This document shows, one piece after another, positions 54,137 to 62,691 of a DNA stretch of 64,000 nucleotides. Position numbers and translations under genes: made by a program. The stretch is from assembly GCA_030653545.1 (NCBI GenBank), contig JAURZE010000024.1, positions 62,001-126,000 on the forward strand. The letters run 5' to 3'. The notes beneath the pieces are model-generated. The model was not told the DNA's origin and ran no database searches. It was given only the letters and a program-made list of their open reading frames with translations. Each line of letters opens with the position of its first letter. The stretch's first letter is position 1. The DNA is from Nitrospira sp. Lineage in GTDB: Bacteria > Nitrospirota > Nitrospiria > Nitrospirales > Nitrospiraceae.

Positions 54137-56794
54137 TTGGAAGGCAGTGGTACCCACGTGCTTCCTCAGCCAAGTTCCAGGTTGGCAATCAGCGTTCTCC
54201 TCTGTACGATCGTCGTTTTCATTGGCGACATCCTCACCCCGCTTGGCTATGCTGAAGCCATCCTCTATCTCGTCCCGCTCCTCCTGAGTTCGTTTCTATA
54301 CGAACCGCGGCTCCCGTTTCGCATCGCCGGGACGTGCACCCTGCTGATCGCGGCCGGCTTTGCGCTGTCTCCACCAGGGGCCCCCGTAGCCTATGCCGTC
54401 CTCAATCGGACATTGGCTGTGATCACCCTCTGGACGGTCGCCTTCGGGCTCCGCCGATTGATCCGGGACCGCATCGCCCATTTCCAGGCCGAACGGCGCT
54501 GGCAGTTGCTGGCCCGTCAGACCAACGACATCCTCTGGGACTGGGACCTTCGCACCAACGCCCATTGGTGGAGCGAGAACGCGGTCGCGGTATTCGGATA
54601 CGACCCGGTCCGCGAGCCTTCCATCAAAGCCTGGCAATCGCGGCTTCATCCAAAGGATCGCAGCCGCGTCCTCCAAGACATCCAATCGGCCATCGAGAAC
54701 GGGCAATCCGGCTGGACTGGCGAGTATCAATTTCAAGTTCTGGATGGCACCTTTCGCACGTTTCTCGATCGTGGCACCATCATCCGAAACGGGTCGGGCT
54801 CAGCGATCCGCATGATCGGCGCGATGATCGATATCACCGCGCGCACACGCGCCGAAGCAGCGTTGCGACTGTCCGACGCACGGTTCGCCAATCTCGTCAA
54901 TCATCTCGACAGTGTCGTCTGGGAAGCCACTCCGGGGACATTGGCCTTTACCTTTGTCAGCCCGCACGCGGAAACCCTCCTGGGCTATCCCGTAAGCCGG
55001 TGGCTCGAAGACCCGGCCTTCTGGCCCGATCACATCCACCCGGAGGACCGTGACGCCACCGTACAGGCTTGTCTCGCGGCAACGGCACAAGGGCTCAATC
55101 ATCGTGCGGAGTACCGCATGATCGCCGCAGATGGACGCATCGTCTGGGTCCACGATGTCGTCACCGTGACCTGTGAGGAGGGTCGTCCGAAGACGGCGCA
55201 GGGCATTCTCATCGACATTACCAGCCAAAAGCATCTGCAAGCCGCCTTGCGCCAAAGCGAAGAGCGGCTGGCGCTCGCCGCAGAAGGCTCGACCGACGCC
55301 TGGTGGGACGGACACCGCCTGCCGGGGCGCGCCATGCTCGATCCGGAGAATCCGATCTGGTGGTCGCCCAAAATCCGCGACATCCTGGCGCTGAACGAGT
55401 CAGACCCGTTTCATACGCTCGCCCACTGGGCTCAGCGATTGCACCCTGACGACAGCGGCCAGGTGTTTGCCGCCCTGCAGGAACACCTCCAGCAGCAGAC
55501 TCCGTTCGATGTGGAATACCGCATACGAACAAACCGGGGCGACTTCCGCTGGCTGCGGGGACGCGGCCGGGCCATCCGAGACCTTCACGGCGAACCCCGG
55601 CGCATGGCCGGATCCTGCCAGGACATCACGGACCGAAAGATCGCCGAGGAAGCCCTCCGCCGGAGCGAAACACAATTGAAAGAAGCCCAGCGGATTGCCG
55701 GACTGGGGAGCTGGGAATGGACAGCAGAATCCGTCGTCACCTGGTCGGATGAGACCTACCGCATCTTCGGCTATATTCCCCGGAGCGTCCTCCCATCCTA
55801 CGATCTGTTCGTCGAATCCGTACATCCGGACGACCGCCGGCAGGTCATCGCCGCCCTCCGCGAGACGCTGATCCAGGACACGCCCTATGACCTGGTCTGT
55901 CGCATTCTCCGTCCATCAGGAGAAGCGCGCCACATCCGCTGCCGCGGGGAGGTGACCCGCGATGGAACCGGCGCCCCCCTGCGTGTGACTGGCACGGTCG
56001 AAGATATCACTGACCGACACTTGGCCGAGGCCAAGCTACGCACCGCCTATACACGGCTCCAGGAAGTCACCCGGCAGACCGCGACGGTGGAAGAAAACGA
56101 ACGCCGCCGCATTGCCCGGGAAATTCACGATGAACTGGGACAGCTGCTGACCGCCATGCGCTTTCAGCTGGCATCGCTGAAGAAGAGCCGGCACTCGCAC
56201 GCCTCCCGGGAGGCCACGCAAGACGACGATGCCCGGCTGAACGATCTGTTACACCTGAGCGATTCGATGCTCAAGCAGGTGCGACACGTGAGCACCTCTC
56301 TCCGTCCCGCCATTCTGGATGAACTCGGGTTGATTCCCGCTGTGCAGGCTCACGCGCAACAATTTGAAGTCAGAACCGGAATCGCCTGCGACGTCGTGGT
56401 CGAGCCCGCGCTAGTCGAAGTCCCGTTTGACGATGCCACGGCCTCGGCCGTCTTCCGGATCGTGCAGGAACTTCTGACCAATGTACTGCGTCATGCGCGC
56501 GCAATGGCCGTGAGCATCTCCTTGATCCGCACCCGGAATCTGCTGACCGTGGTGGTCCATGACAATGGGACCGGCATCACGCCGAACCATCAGACGCGGC
56601 ACGACTCGTTCGGGCTGAAAGGGATCACCGAGCGCGCCATGCTCCTTGGCGGCACGTTTACGATTGCACCCCATCCGTCGGAAGGTACCGTCGCCACACT
56701 GCATATTCCACTGGCCGTCCTCCTTCCTCCGCCTTCGGCCTCCACCGCTCGCTCACCCCTGAACCAGGAGGGACATGAAAATCCTGTTGGTTGA
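54137..56794 (+). CDS. membrane histidine kinase with four PAS domains (HisKA_3)
   Basis: The N-terminal four-helix sensor (about residues 18-112; DILTPLGY, LSPPGAPV, LNRTLAV) is the same as in the kinase at 48.7 kb. Four PAS/PAC domains follow (about 125-640, e.g. DILWDWDLRTNAHWWSE, GSWEWTAE), then HisKA_3 with REIHDELGQLLTAMRFQL and HATPase with HDNGTGITPN. 885 residues. The start is uncertain: TTG 54137, GTG 54158 and TTG 54182 are open. It overlaps the next regulator by 20 bases. Confidence 0.9.
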   Translation: MEGSGTHVLPQPSSRLAISVLLCTIVVFIGDILTPLGYAEAILYLVPLLLSSFLYEPRLPFRIAGTCTLLIAAGFALSPPGAPVAYAVLNRTLAVITLWTVAFGLRRLIRDRIAHFQAERRWQLLARQTNDILWDWDLRTNAHWWSENAVAVFGYDPVREPSIKAWQSRLHPKDRSRVLQDIQSAIENGQSGWTGEYQFQVLDGTFRTFLDRGTIIRNGSGSAIRMIGAMIDITARTRAEAALRLSDARFANLVNHLDSVVWEATPGTLAFTFVSPHAETLLGYPVSRWLEDPAFWPDHIHPEDRDATVQACLAATAQGLNHRAEYRMIAADGRIVWVHDVVTVTCEEGRPKTAQGILIDITSQKHLQAALRQSEERLALAAEGSTDAWWDGHRLPGRAMLDPENPIWWSPKIRDILALNESDPFHTLAHWAQRLHPDDSGQVFAALQEHLQQQTPFDVEYRIRTNRGDFRWLRGRGRAIRDLHGEPRRMAGSCQDITDRKIAEEALRRSETQLKEAQRIAGLGSWEWTAESVVTWSDETYRIFGYIPRSVLPSYDLFVESVHPDDRRQVIAALRETLIQDTPYDLVCRILRPSGEARHIRCRGEVTRDGTGAPLRVTGTVEDITDRHLAEAKLRTAYTRLQEVTRQTATVEENERRRIAREIHDELGQLLTAMRFQLASLKKSRHSHASREATQDDDARLNDLLHLSDSMLKQVRHVSTSLRPAILDELGLIPAVQAHAQQFEVRTGIACDVVVEPALVEVPFDDATASAVFRIVQELLTNVLRHARAMAVSISLIRTRNLLTVVVHDNGTGITPNHQTRHDSFGLKGITERAMLLGGTFTIAPHPSEGTVATLHIPLAVLLPPPSASTARSPLNQEGHENPVG

Positions 56795-57410
56795 TGACCA
56801 TGCCCTGGTCCGCCGCGGTGTCGCCCATGTGCTCCAGGAAGACCTCCCCGACCTGACGATCGTCGAGAAAGGCACCGCACTGGATGCCCTTGAGGCCGTT
56901 CACGCCACTCCCTGGGATCTCGTCATTCTCGACATCAATCTGCCTGACAAAAGCGGTCTCGATGCGCTCAAAGACATCAAGCGGATCTCTCCAGACTTGC
57001 CGGTGCTGATACTCAGCCTCTACCCGGAAGCTCAGTATGCCAGACGCGCGCTGAAAGCCGGTGCCTCCGGTTATCTCACCAAAGACACCGCGCCGGAAGA
57101 AGTCACGACTGCCGTGAAACGGATCTTGCAGGGGGGCCGGTATGTGAGCGCCGCGCTGGCAGAGCAACTCGCCGCCGATCTCGGCACCACCTCCGGCGAG
57201 GCTCGGGAACCGCACGAAAGGCTCTCGGATCGGGAACTCGAAGTGCTCCGACTCATCGGATCAGGCCGGACTCCCACGGAAATTGCCGAGCAGCTTGCCC
57301 TCAGTATCAAAACCGTCAGCACCTATCGAGCACGCATCCTGGAGAAGTTGAACCTTCGAACGACGGCTGAGTTGATCCGCTTTGCCGTTGACCATCAGCT
57401 GGCGAAGTGA
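56775..57410 (+). CDS. NarL-family response regulator
   Basis: 211 residues: LLVDDHALVRRGVAHVL, phosphoacceptor in LVILDINLPDKSGLDAL, Lys in GYLTKDT, then LuxR HTH (LSDRELEVLRLIGSGRTPTEIA, LSIKTVSTYRARILEKL). ATG follows AGGAGGGAC and lies inside the kinase end, so they are a cognate pair. Confidence 0.93.
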   Translation: MKILLVDDHALVRRGVAHVLQEDLPDLTIVEKGTALDALEAVHATPWDLVILDINLPDKSGLDALKDIKRISPDLPVLILSLYPEAQYARRALKAGASGYLTKDTAPEEVTTAVKRILQGGRYVSAALAEQLAADLGTTSGEAREPHERLSDRELEVLRLIGSGRTPTEIAEQLALSIKTVSTYRARILEKLNLRTTAELIRFAVDHQLAK

Positions 57411-57562
57411 CCCCGCCGCCGCGCACCCTCCCGTCAGACTTTCCCTGACAAGCTAACGGTATTGAGTCCTACGCAATAATGAGACTGCCGCCGATTGCCG
57501 AAATCCTGCCGACCGCGCATCTGTACAGAATAGTTCACTGTACCCTGATGGTGTTTCACAAT

Positions 57563-58333
57563 ATGCCCATACGCCCCGCACCCCGCGCCGCTCGTACCAT
57601 CCTCATCGCTGACTCCGAACTGCCCACGCGCATGGGGCTTCACACAATTCTGGCAGCCTTGCCTGGCCTGAATGTGCTGTTTCCCGTTTCCTCGGCCACC
57701 GAACTGCTGACAGACGCAGGCCGGTGGCGGCCGGACTTGGTGCTGATGGGCACCAGATTTTCAGATGGCGACGGGATCGAAACCTGTCGAGCCCTCCTCA
57801 GTCGATGCCCGGACCTGCGTATCGTGTTCGTCGCCAATGCCGCCACCGCACAACTGCTCCTCCACACGATGCAGGCCGGCGCGATGGGCTTCATTCTCAA
57901 AACCTTTCACCCTTCCAGGCTGTCCGGAGTCGTCACGCAGGTGCTGGCCGGAAAACCGGCGTTCGATTACGATCTCATGAGCACCGCCCTGAAGTGGATG
58001 GGGCAGCAGGCAGAATCCCCGCAAGGGCTGGCCCCACACCTCTCTCCCAGACATCAGCAGATCCTCCCGCTCCTGAGCGAGGGTCTTACCAACAAGGAAA
58101 TCGGCGCCCAGCTCAACTTGAGCGAGAAGACCGTCAAAAACTACCTCGCCGACCTCTTCGACCGGCTGCACATGTCGCGCCGCTCCCAAGTCGCCGCCTG
58201 GTTCATCAATCGCACAGTCCAGCATATCCCGCCTCCCTATACATCCATGGCGGCCGAGACAATCCGGGGACGCACTCGCTCCCGCTCACTGATTCAAGAG
58301 GAGCTATTGCATGCCCACAATTCTGCTTATTAG
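57563..58333 (+). CDS. LuxR-type regulator with degenerate receiver
   Basis: The receiver-like domain reads TILIADSELPTRMGLHTIL and LVLMGTRFSDGDG, where the phosphoacceptor Asp is replaced by Gly63; the Lys is kept in GFILKTF. The C-terminal HTH (LSPRHQQILPLLSEGLTNKEIG, LSEKTVKNYLADLFDRLHM) is intact. It probably binds DNA without phosphorylation. The start is uncertain (ATG 57563, 57548 or 57479). It overlaps the next gene by 23 bases. Confidence 0.82.
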   Translation: MPIRPAPRAARTILIADSELPTRMGLHTILAALPGLNVLFPVSSATELLTDAGRWRPDLVLMGTRFSDGDGIETCRALLSRCPDLRIVFVANAATAQLLLHTMQAGAMGFILKTFHPSRLSGVVTQVLAGKPAFDYDLMSTALKWMGQQAESPQGLAPHLSPRHQQILPLLSEGLTNKEIGAQLNLSEKTVKNYLADLFDRLHMSRRSQVAAWFINRTVQHIPPPYTSMAAETIRGRTRSRSLIQEELLHAHNSAY

Positions 58334-58706
58334 CGACGATGACACCTTCCGAAACTCACTCCGCCAATCCATGGGGCATGACGGAGCTGCCGTGCTCGGC
58401 GTCCCGAACACCCGAGCGATCCTCAGCCAACCGGGAGCGCGACAAGTGTCGGGGTACGACCTCATTGTCGCAGAGGTCCTCTCAAGCGATCATGACGGAC
58501 TCTCCCGGCTGGTCCTGTTCCGCAATCTGCACCCCAACACACCCTTCATCGCCGTGACGCGCGAAGACCACAGCGGGGGGCTGGCCTATGGCGGAGCTGC
58601 CGCACGAGCCTTGCGCGCCTGGCACGTTCCCGTCGCGGCCGACTCCTTGGCTGGACTGACCGACACCACCACCCGTGCCCTCAGGGGCGAATCGCCTCCC
58701 CGGTAG
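58311..58706 (+). CDS. degenerate single-domain receiver
   Basis: 131 residues, fold ILLISDDDTFRNSLRQSM, then DLIVAEVLSSDHDGLSRL, where Glu55 replaces the phosphoacceptor Asp. Asp-to-Glu can mimic phosphorylation. FIAVTRED fits the Thr region; the conserved Lys is not evident. ATG follows AGAGGAG. It ends the kinase-regulator series on this strand. Confidence 0.72.
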   Translation: MPTILLISDDDTFRNSLRQSMGHDGAAVLGVPNTRAILSQPGARQVSGYDLIVAEVLSSDHDGLSRLVLFRNLHPNTPFIAVTREDHSGGLAYGGAAARALRAWHVPVAADSLAGLTDTTTRALRGESPPR

Positions 58707-58789
58707 CGGACTCACGCCCGCTGAGGTGTGACGCCGTCCGGCACAGCCCCCTACCAGCCTCGTCTGATCGTCCGCCGGCCGTGAAACGA

Positions 58790-59353
58790 CTAATACCCCA
58801 TCGCGATGTTGAGCTTGGACAGGATGGCGGGCGAGAGCGTGAATTCCGCCTGCACCTCGATGCGATGCGGAACCAGCAGTGTAGTGTGGAAGACAATGTC
58901 GCGTATGGGAATCTTGAACTCGGGATCTTGAGGGGTACTCAGTTCGACGGCCTCGACGGAATTCGTGATGGCGCCGCTGTCCTGCGGGCCATAGGTCGTC
59001 ATAACCGCGTCGATAATCTCCTTCACCTTCTCATTCGCTTCCACACCCTCCATGCTTTTGAGCAAGAGCGGAATGACTTCCTCTTTTGCCTGATCGGACA
59101 GGGTGAAGTTTTCGACCCGCTCTTTCCGGCGCAGTGACATCAGGTCGTTGTCGAGATCCTTACTGAAGGCGCCGTACGCGAACCGAAAAAACTCGAAATG
59201 AAACCCCTTGAAGCCTTTCCCAAACGTCTGGAGCTCGCACAGAAAGCCTAGCTGCTGCAACTTGACGTCGCTCAGCAGTCCGTGCGGTTCGGCAAGATAC
59301 AGCACATACAGCAGCAGCGCTCGATCCACCGTAATCTGATTCGGCTTTCTCAT
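58790..59353 (-). CDS. hypothetical protein, weakly Panacea/SocA-like
   Basis: 187 residues, no signal peptide. The N-terminal half (ALLLYVLYLAEPHGLLSDVKL, LGFLCELQTFGKGFKGFHF and RFAYGAFSKDLDNDLMSL) recalls the KLQKLLYL...YGP pattern of the Panacea (DUF4065) domain, but the match is weak. The C-terminal half has strands ending in NIAMGY. It is convergent with the signalling series and divergent from fur. Confidence 0.55.
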   Translation of the reverse strand: MRKPNQITVDRALLLYVLYLAEPHGLLSDVKLQQLGFLCELQTFGKGFKGFHFEFFRFAYGAFSKDLDNDLMSLRRKERVENFTLSDQAKEEVIPLLLKSMEGVEANEKVKEIIDAVMTTYGPQDSGAITNSVEAVELSTPQDPEFKIPIRDIVFHTTLLVPHRIEVQAEFTLSPAILSKLNIAMGY

Positions 59354-59438
59354 CGATGGTCTCCGTTTATCCTCGAATGATCGAACTATAGACAGCCTGC
59401 TGGAGCATCGTCAAACCCATCCGCTCGCCATTTCCCCC

Positions 59439-59467
59439 TTGACCCACCGCCGGCTTTGGTCTTTAAT
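59439..59467 (+). promoter_or_regulatory. sigma70-type promoter for fur
   Basis: TTGACC and TTTAAT stand 17 bp apart, 32 bp before the fur ATG. Confidence 0.7.
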
Positions 59468-59499
59468 GTCTCTCCTTACAGGAGGGTCGGCCGGACTCT

Positions 59500-59931
59500 A
59501 TGCCCAAACATGTGAAAGAGATGGAAGCGCTGAAAGCGCACCTCGGCAAACACCAGCTGAAGTACACGCGCCAGCGCGAACTCATTCTTGACGCGTTCCT
59601 CCAGCAGGAACACATCACCGCCGAAGAGATGTACCACCAACTGGCGAAGAAAGACCCGCACCTGGGGCTTGCCACCATCTACCGTACCCTCAACCTGTTT
59701 TGCGAAGCCGGTCTGGCACAGGCCCGGCATTTCGGCACGCAGACGCAATATGACAACATTTCCCACAAGGGTCATCACGACCATCTGATTTGCACCGACT
59801 GCGGCAAGATCGTGGAGTTTGAAAACTGCGAGATTGAAAAGCTTCAGCAGGAAGTCGCCACCCGGAACGGCTTCACCATTTCCACTCACCGCCTTGAACT
59901 CTACGGCCTCTGCGGACGCTGTCGTCATTGA
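59500..59931 (+). CDS. fur: Fur-family metal regulator
   Basis: 143 residues: winged helix with TRQRELILDAFLQQEHITAEE and GLATIYRTLNLFCEAGLA, then the metal-binding HHDHLICTDCGKIVEFE and C-terminal CGRC zinc site. The position just before an iron importer favours Fur over PerR or Zur, although sequence alone does not exclude those. ATG has GGAGGGTCGG upstream. Confidence 0.92.
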   Translation: MPKHVKEMEALKAHLGKHQLKYTRQRELILDAFLQQEHITAEEMYHQLAKKDPHLGLATIYRTLNLFCEAGLAQARHFGTQTQYDNISHKGHHDHLICTDCGKIVEFENCEIEKLQQEVATRNGFTISTHRLELYGLCGRCRH

Positions 59932-59958
59932 CCCCTGCCGTTTTTTTTGCTATCTTAT

Positions 59959-59973
59959 TGAGACGATTTATCA
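59959..59973. promoter_or_regulatory. candidate Fur box upstream of the iron importer
   Basis: TGAGACGATTTATCA agrees with the 7-1-7 consensus TGATAATNATTATCA at 10 of 14 fixed positions, with TGA and TCA arms intact. It lies 28 bp before the fbpA start and 28 bp after the fur stop, in the only AT-rich stretch here. Confidence 0.5.
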
Positions 59974-60001
59974 ATTTCAATTGCGAGGCAAACCGCGCAT
60001 T

Positions 60002-61069
60002 ATGGCTACTTTTCTAACACGATTTTACTCGTCCATGATCTCGCGTCACCATCGCCACATGCCGGCCCTGCTTCTGATCCTCATCACATTCTGCGCACTG
60101 TCCTTTCCGCTCACCGATTCGATTGCGGCCGACAAATTGGTCGTCTATTCAGGTCGGGCAGAACGTTTAATCAAGCCGGTGTTCGATGCGTTCACCGCGA
60201 AAACCGGCATCCAGGTGGATCTCCTGTCATCCGGTACTACAGAACTCGTCAACCGGCTGAAGGCGGAAGGCGATCGAACCCCCGCTGACCTCCTGTTGAC
60301 CAATGATGCCGGAAGCCTTGAACTTGCGCGCGGGGCCGGACTCTTGCGGCCGCTCAACATGCGCGAGGTCGAACGAGCCATTCCGTCCCAGTTCCGCGCC
60401 GCAGACAATAGCTGGGTGGGCCTCTCCGGCCGGTTTTGGATTATTGTGTACAACACGACGATGGTGAAGCCCGATCAGCTCATCTCCCTGCTCGACCTGG
60501 CGAATCCCCAATGGAAAGACAAGCTTGCGATCCCCAACTCCGGCAGTGAATATCTTCAGGCGGGCGTGTCGGTGATCCGCGCCGCTCACGGCGACGAGCG
60601 CACCAAGAAATTCCTGGAGGGCCTGCGGGATAACGCCGGCTCGCAGGTCTACCAGAAAAGCTCCCAGATCGTGGATGCCGTGGCCAAAGGGCAGGTCGCC
60701 GTGGGCATCGTGAATCACTATTACGTGTACCGCCACCTCGCCACGCAGCCCGCCGCGCCGTTGGCCGTCATCATGCCGGATCAAAAAGACGGCGGTATGG
60801 GCGCGATTATGAATGTGACAGGGATCGGGATCACCAAATCGAGCACCCATGTCGACAATGCGAAGCTGCTGATCGAGTTTCTCGTCGCACAAGCCGGACA
60901 GAAGATGTTTGCCGATTTGGACAAGGAATATCCATTACATCCGGAAGTAAAGGCAGACCCGGCCCTGGTCGATCGAAAGAGCTTCCGCGCGGCCCTCGTG
61001 CCGCTGACACGATTGGCTGAGCTCCGGGAACCGACTCTGACGCTCATCGAGCAAGTGGGCCTCCGCTAA
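60002..61069 (+). CDS. fbpA: iron(III) ABC transporter, periplasmic binding protein
   Basis: 355 residues with an N-terminal signal segment (about 18-42, ending SIAAD). The mature protein begins KLVVYSGRAERLIKPVFDAF, typical of the FbpA/FutA group. The paired tyrosines that bind iron are Y240-Y241 in NHYYVYR. Start at ATG 60002; ATG 60059 would still leave a signal peptide. A candidate Fur box precedes it and the permease and ATPase follow. Confidence 0.92.
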   Translation: MATFLTRFYSSMISRHHRHMPALLLILITFCALSFPLTDSIAADKLVVYSGRAERLIKPVFDAFTAKTGIQVDLLSSGTTELVNRLKAEGDRTPADLLLTNDAGSLELARGAGLLRPLNMREVERAIPSQFRAADNSWVGLSGRFWIIVYNTTMVKPDQLISLLDLANPQWKDKLAIPNSGSEYLQAGVSVIRAAHGDERTKKFLEGLRDNAGSQVYQKSSQIVDAVAKGQVAVGIVNHYYVYRHLATQPAAPLAVIMPDQKDGGMGAIMNVTGIGITKSSTHVDNAKLLIEFLVAQAGQKMFADLDKEYPLHPEVKADPALVDRKSFRAALVPLTRLAELREPTLTLIEQVGLR

Positions 61070-61084
61070 ATCACGAGGCCCGTT

Positions 61085-62668
61085 GTGACGACGTTTCGCC
61101 AGCAGCTCGCCTCTCCGCTGCAACTTGCCGCCATCGCCACCGCCGGGCTGATCCTGCTTCCGCTCGGCTATGTCACCGTCCTTGCGCTCTCAGCTGACCC
61201 GGCGGTCTGGTCCCGCCTCTGGGCGACGAGAATTCCTGAACTGCTGTTCAACACCGTCACCCTCGCAGGGGCGGTGGCCGTCCTCACATTGATCCTGGGC
61301 GTCTCCACGGCATGGCTGGTCGTTCGGTTCGATTTCCCGGGACGCCGCCTCTGGGAAGTCGCATTGATTCTTCCGCTCGCCATGCCGACCTACGTCCTGG
61401 CCTACGTCTACACCTATCTTCTGGGATTCGGCGGACCGGTGGAACGCCTCTGGCAACTCTGGGCCGGGCCGCAAGCCCACATTGTGTCACCGCAAAGTTT
61501 TTGGGGCACGACCCTCGTGATGGCGCTCGACACCTTCCCCTTCGTCTACCTGCTCACCCGAAGCGCGCTCTTAAGCCTGAATGTGTCGTTCGAGGAGGTA
61601 TCGCGAGTCTGCGGAGTGTCCCGGCTCATGACGCTCTGGCGCGTGACCCTCCCCCTAATGCGCCCGTCGATCGCCGCAGGAGTCGCGCTGGTCATTCTCT
61701 ATGTGGTCTCGGATTTCGGCGCGGTGTCGCTGCTGCGCTACCAGACGCTGACTTACGCCGTCTTTCAACAGATGACCGGACGGTCCGACAATACCGCCGC
61801 CAGCATTCTGAGTGTCTTGCTCGTCGTCCTGGCGCTGCTCTTTCTCGTCACCGAACGCTGGTTTCGCCAGCGCAGCCGCTTCTACCAGACCACCGGCCGC
61901 TATCGCCCGCCGCAGCGCGTGCGCTGCACCTGGGTCGGCACGGCCTCGATCACTGCGGTCATGAGCCTGATCGTCGCCATGTCTTTCGGCGTTCCCGCCT
62001 ACTTGCTGATCACCTGGAGTCTCTCGCCGGAAGCACAAGCGATCGTCGATAGCCGATTCTTTGGCTTTATCTGGAACAGCGCCCTGTTGGCGGCCGCCGC
62101 CGCCACCGTCGGCGTGATCATCGGCCTGCCATTGGCGTATCTGGCAAGCCGACGCCCGACGGCTCTCAATATCGGCTGTCTCCAAGCCGCCTATGCCGGC
62201 TATGTACTACCAGGGCCGGTCGCCGCGCTCGCAGTGCTCGTGCTTTGCCTGAAGATCGCCCCGGTGATGTACGGGACAATCCTCTTGTTGGTGATCGCCT
62301 ATGTGATCCACTTTCTCCCCGCCGGGCTCCAATCGCTGGAACCGGCCCTGCAACAGATCACGCCGAATCTCGAAGAAGTCGCCCGCACGCTGGGGCTGGG
62401 CGTCCGCGACACCTGGCGCCGCGTGACGCTGCCGCTGGTTCGCAACGGGTTTGTCGTCGCCTGGGTGCTCATGTTTCTTCAGACCATGAAAGAACTGCCG
62501 GCGACGCTGCTCTTGCGCCCGGTCGGCTTCGATACCTTGGCCATTCGCGTCTGGCTGGAAGCGAGTGAGGAGTATTTCCAATTAGCGGCGCCGGCGGCGC
62601 TGCTCATCGTGCTCTTGAGTCTGCCGGCCTTGTTCCTCTTGGTCTCAAAAGACTGGAGGGCCGCGTAA
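61085..62668 (+). CDS. fbpB: iron(III) ABC transporter permease
   Basis: 527 residues with two fused permease domains of six helices each. The EAA loops are FEEVSRVCGVSRLMTLWRVTLPLM and LEEVARTLGLGVRDTWRRVTLP shortened here to the core EEVARTLG. GTG at 61085 follows GAGG by seven bases. It lies 15 bp behind the binding protein gene. Two-domain fusion is usual for FbpB. Confidence 0.93.
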   Translation: MTTFRQQLASPLQLAAIATAGLILLPLGYVTVLALSADPAVWSRLWATRIPELLFNTVTLAGAVAVLTLILGVSTAWLVVRFDFPGRRLWEVALILPLAMPTYVLAYVYTYLLGFGGPVERLWQLWAGPQAHIVSPQSFWGTTLVMALDTFPFVYLLTRSALLSLNVSFEEVSRVCGVSRLMTLWRVTLPLMRPSIAAGVALVILYVVSDFGAVSLLRYQTLTYAVFQQMTGRSDNTAASILSVLLVVLALLFLVTERWFRQRSRFYQTTGRYRPPQRVRCTWVGTASITAVMSLIVAMSFGVPAYLLITWSLSPEAQAIVDSRFFGFIWNSALLAAAAATVGVIIGLPLAYLASRRPTALNIGCLQAAYAGYVLPGPVAALAVLVLCLKIAPVMYGTILLLVIAYVIHFLPAGLQSLEPALQQITPNLEEVARTLGLGVRDTWRRVTLPLVRNGFVVAWVLMFLQTMKELPATLLLRPVGFDTLAIRVWLEASEEYFQLAAPAALLIVLLSLPALFLLVSKDWRAA

Positions 62669-62691
62669 ATGACAGCACCTCAACCGCAGCG

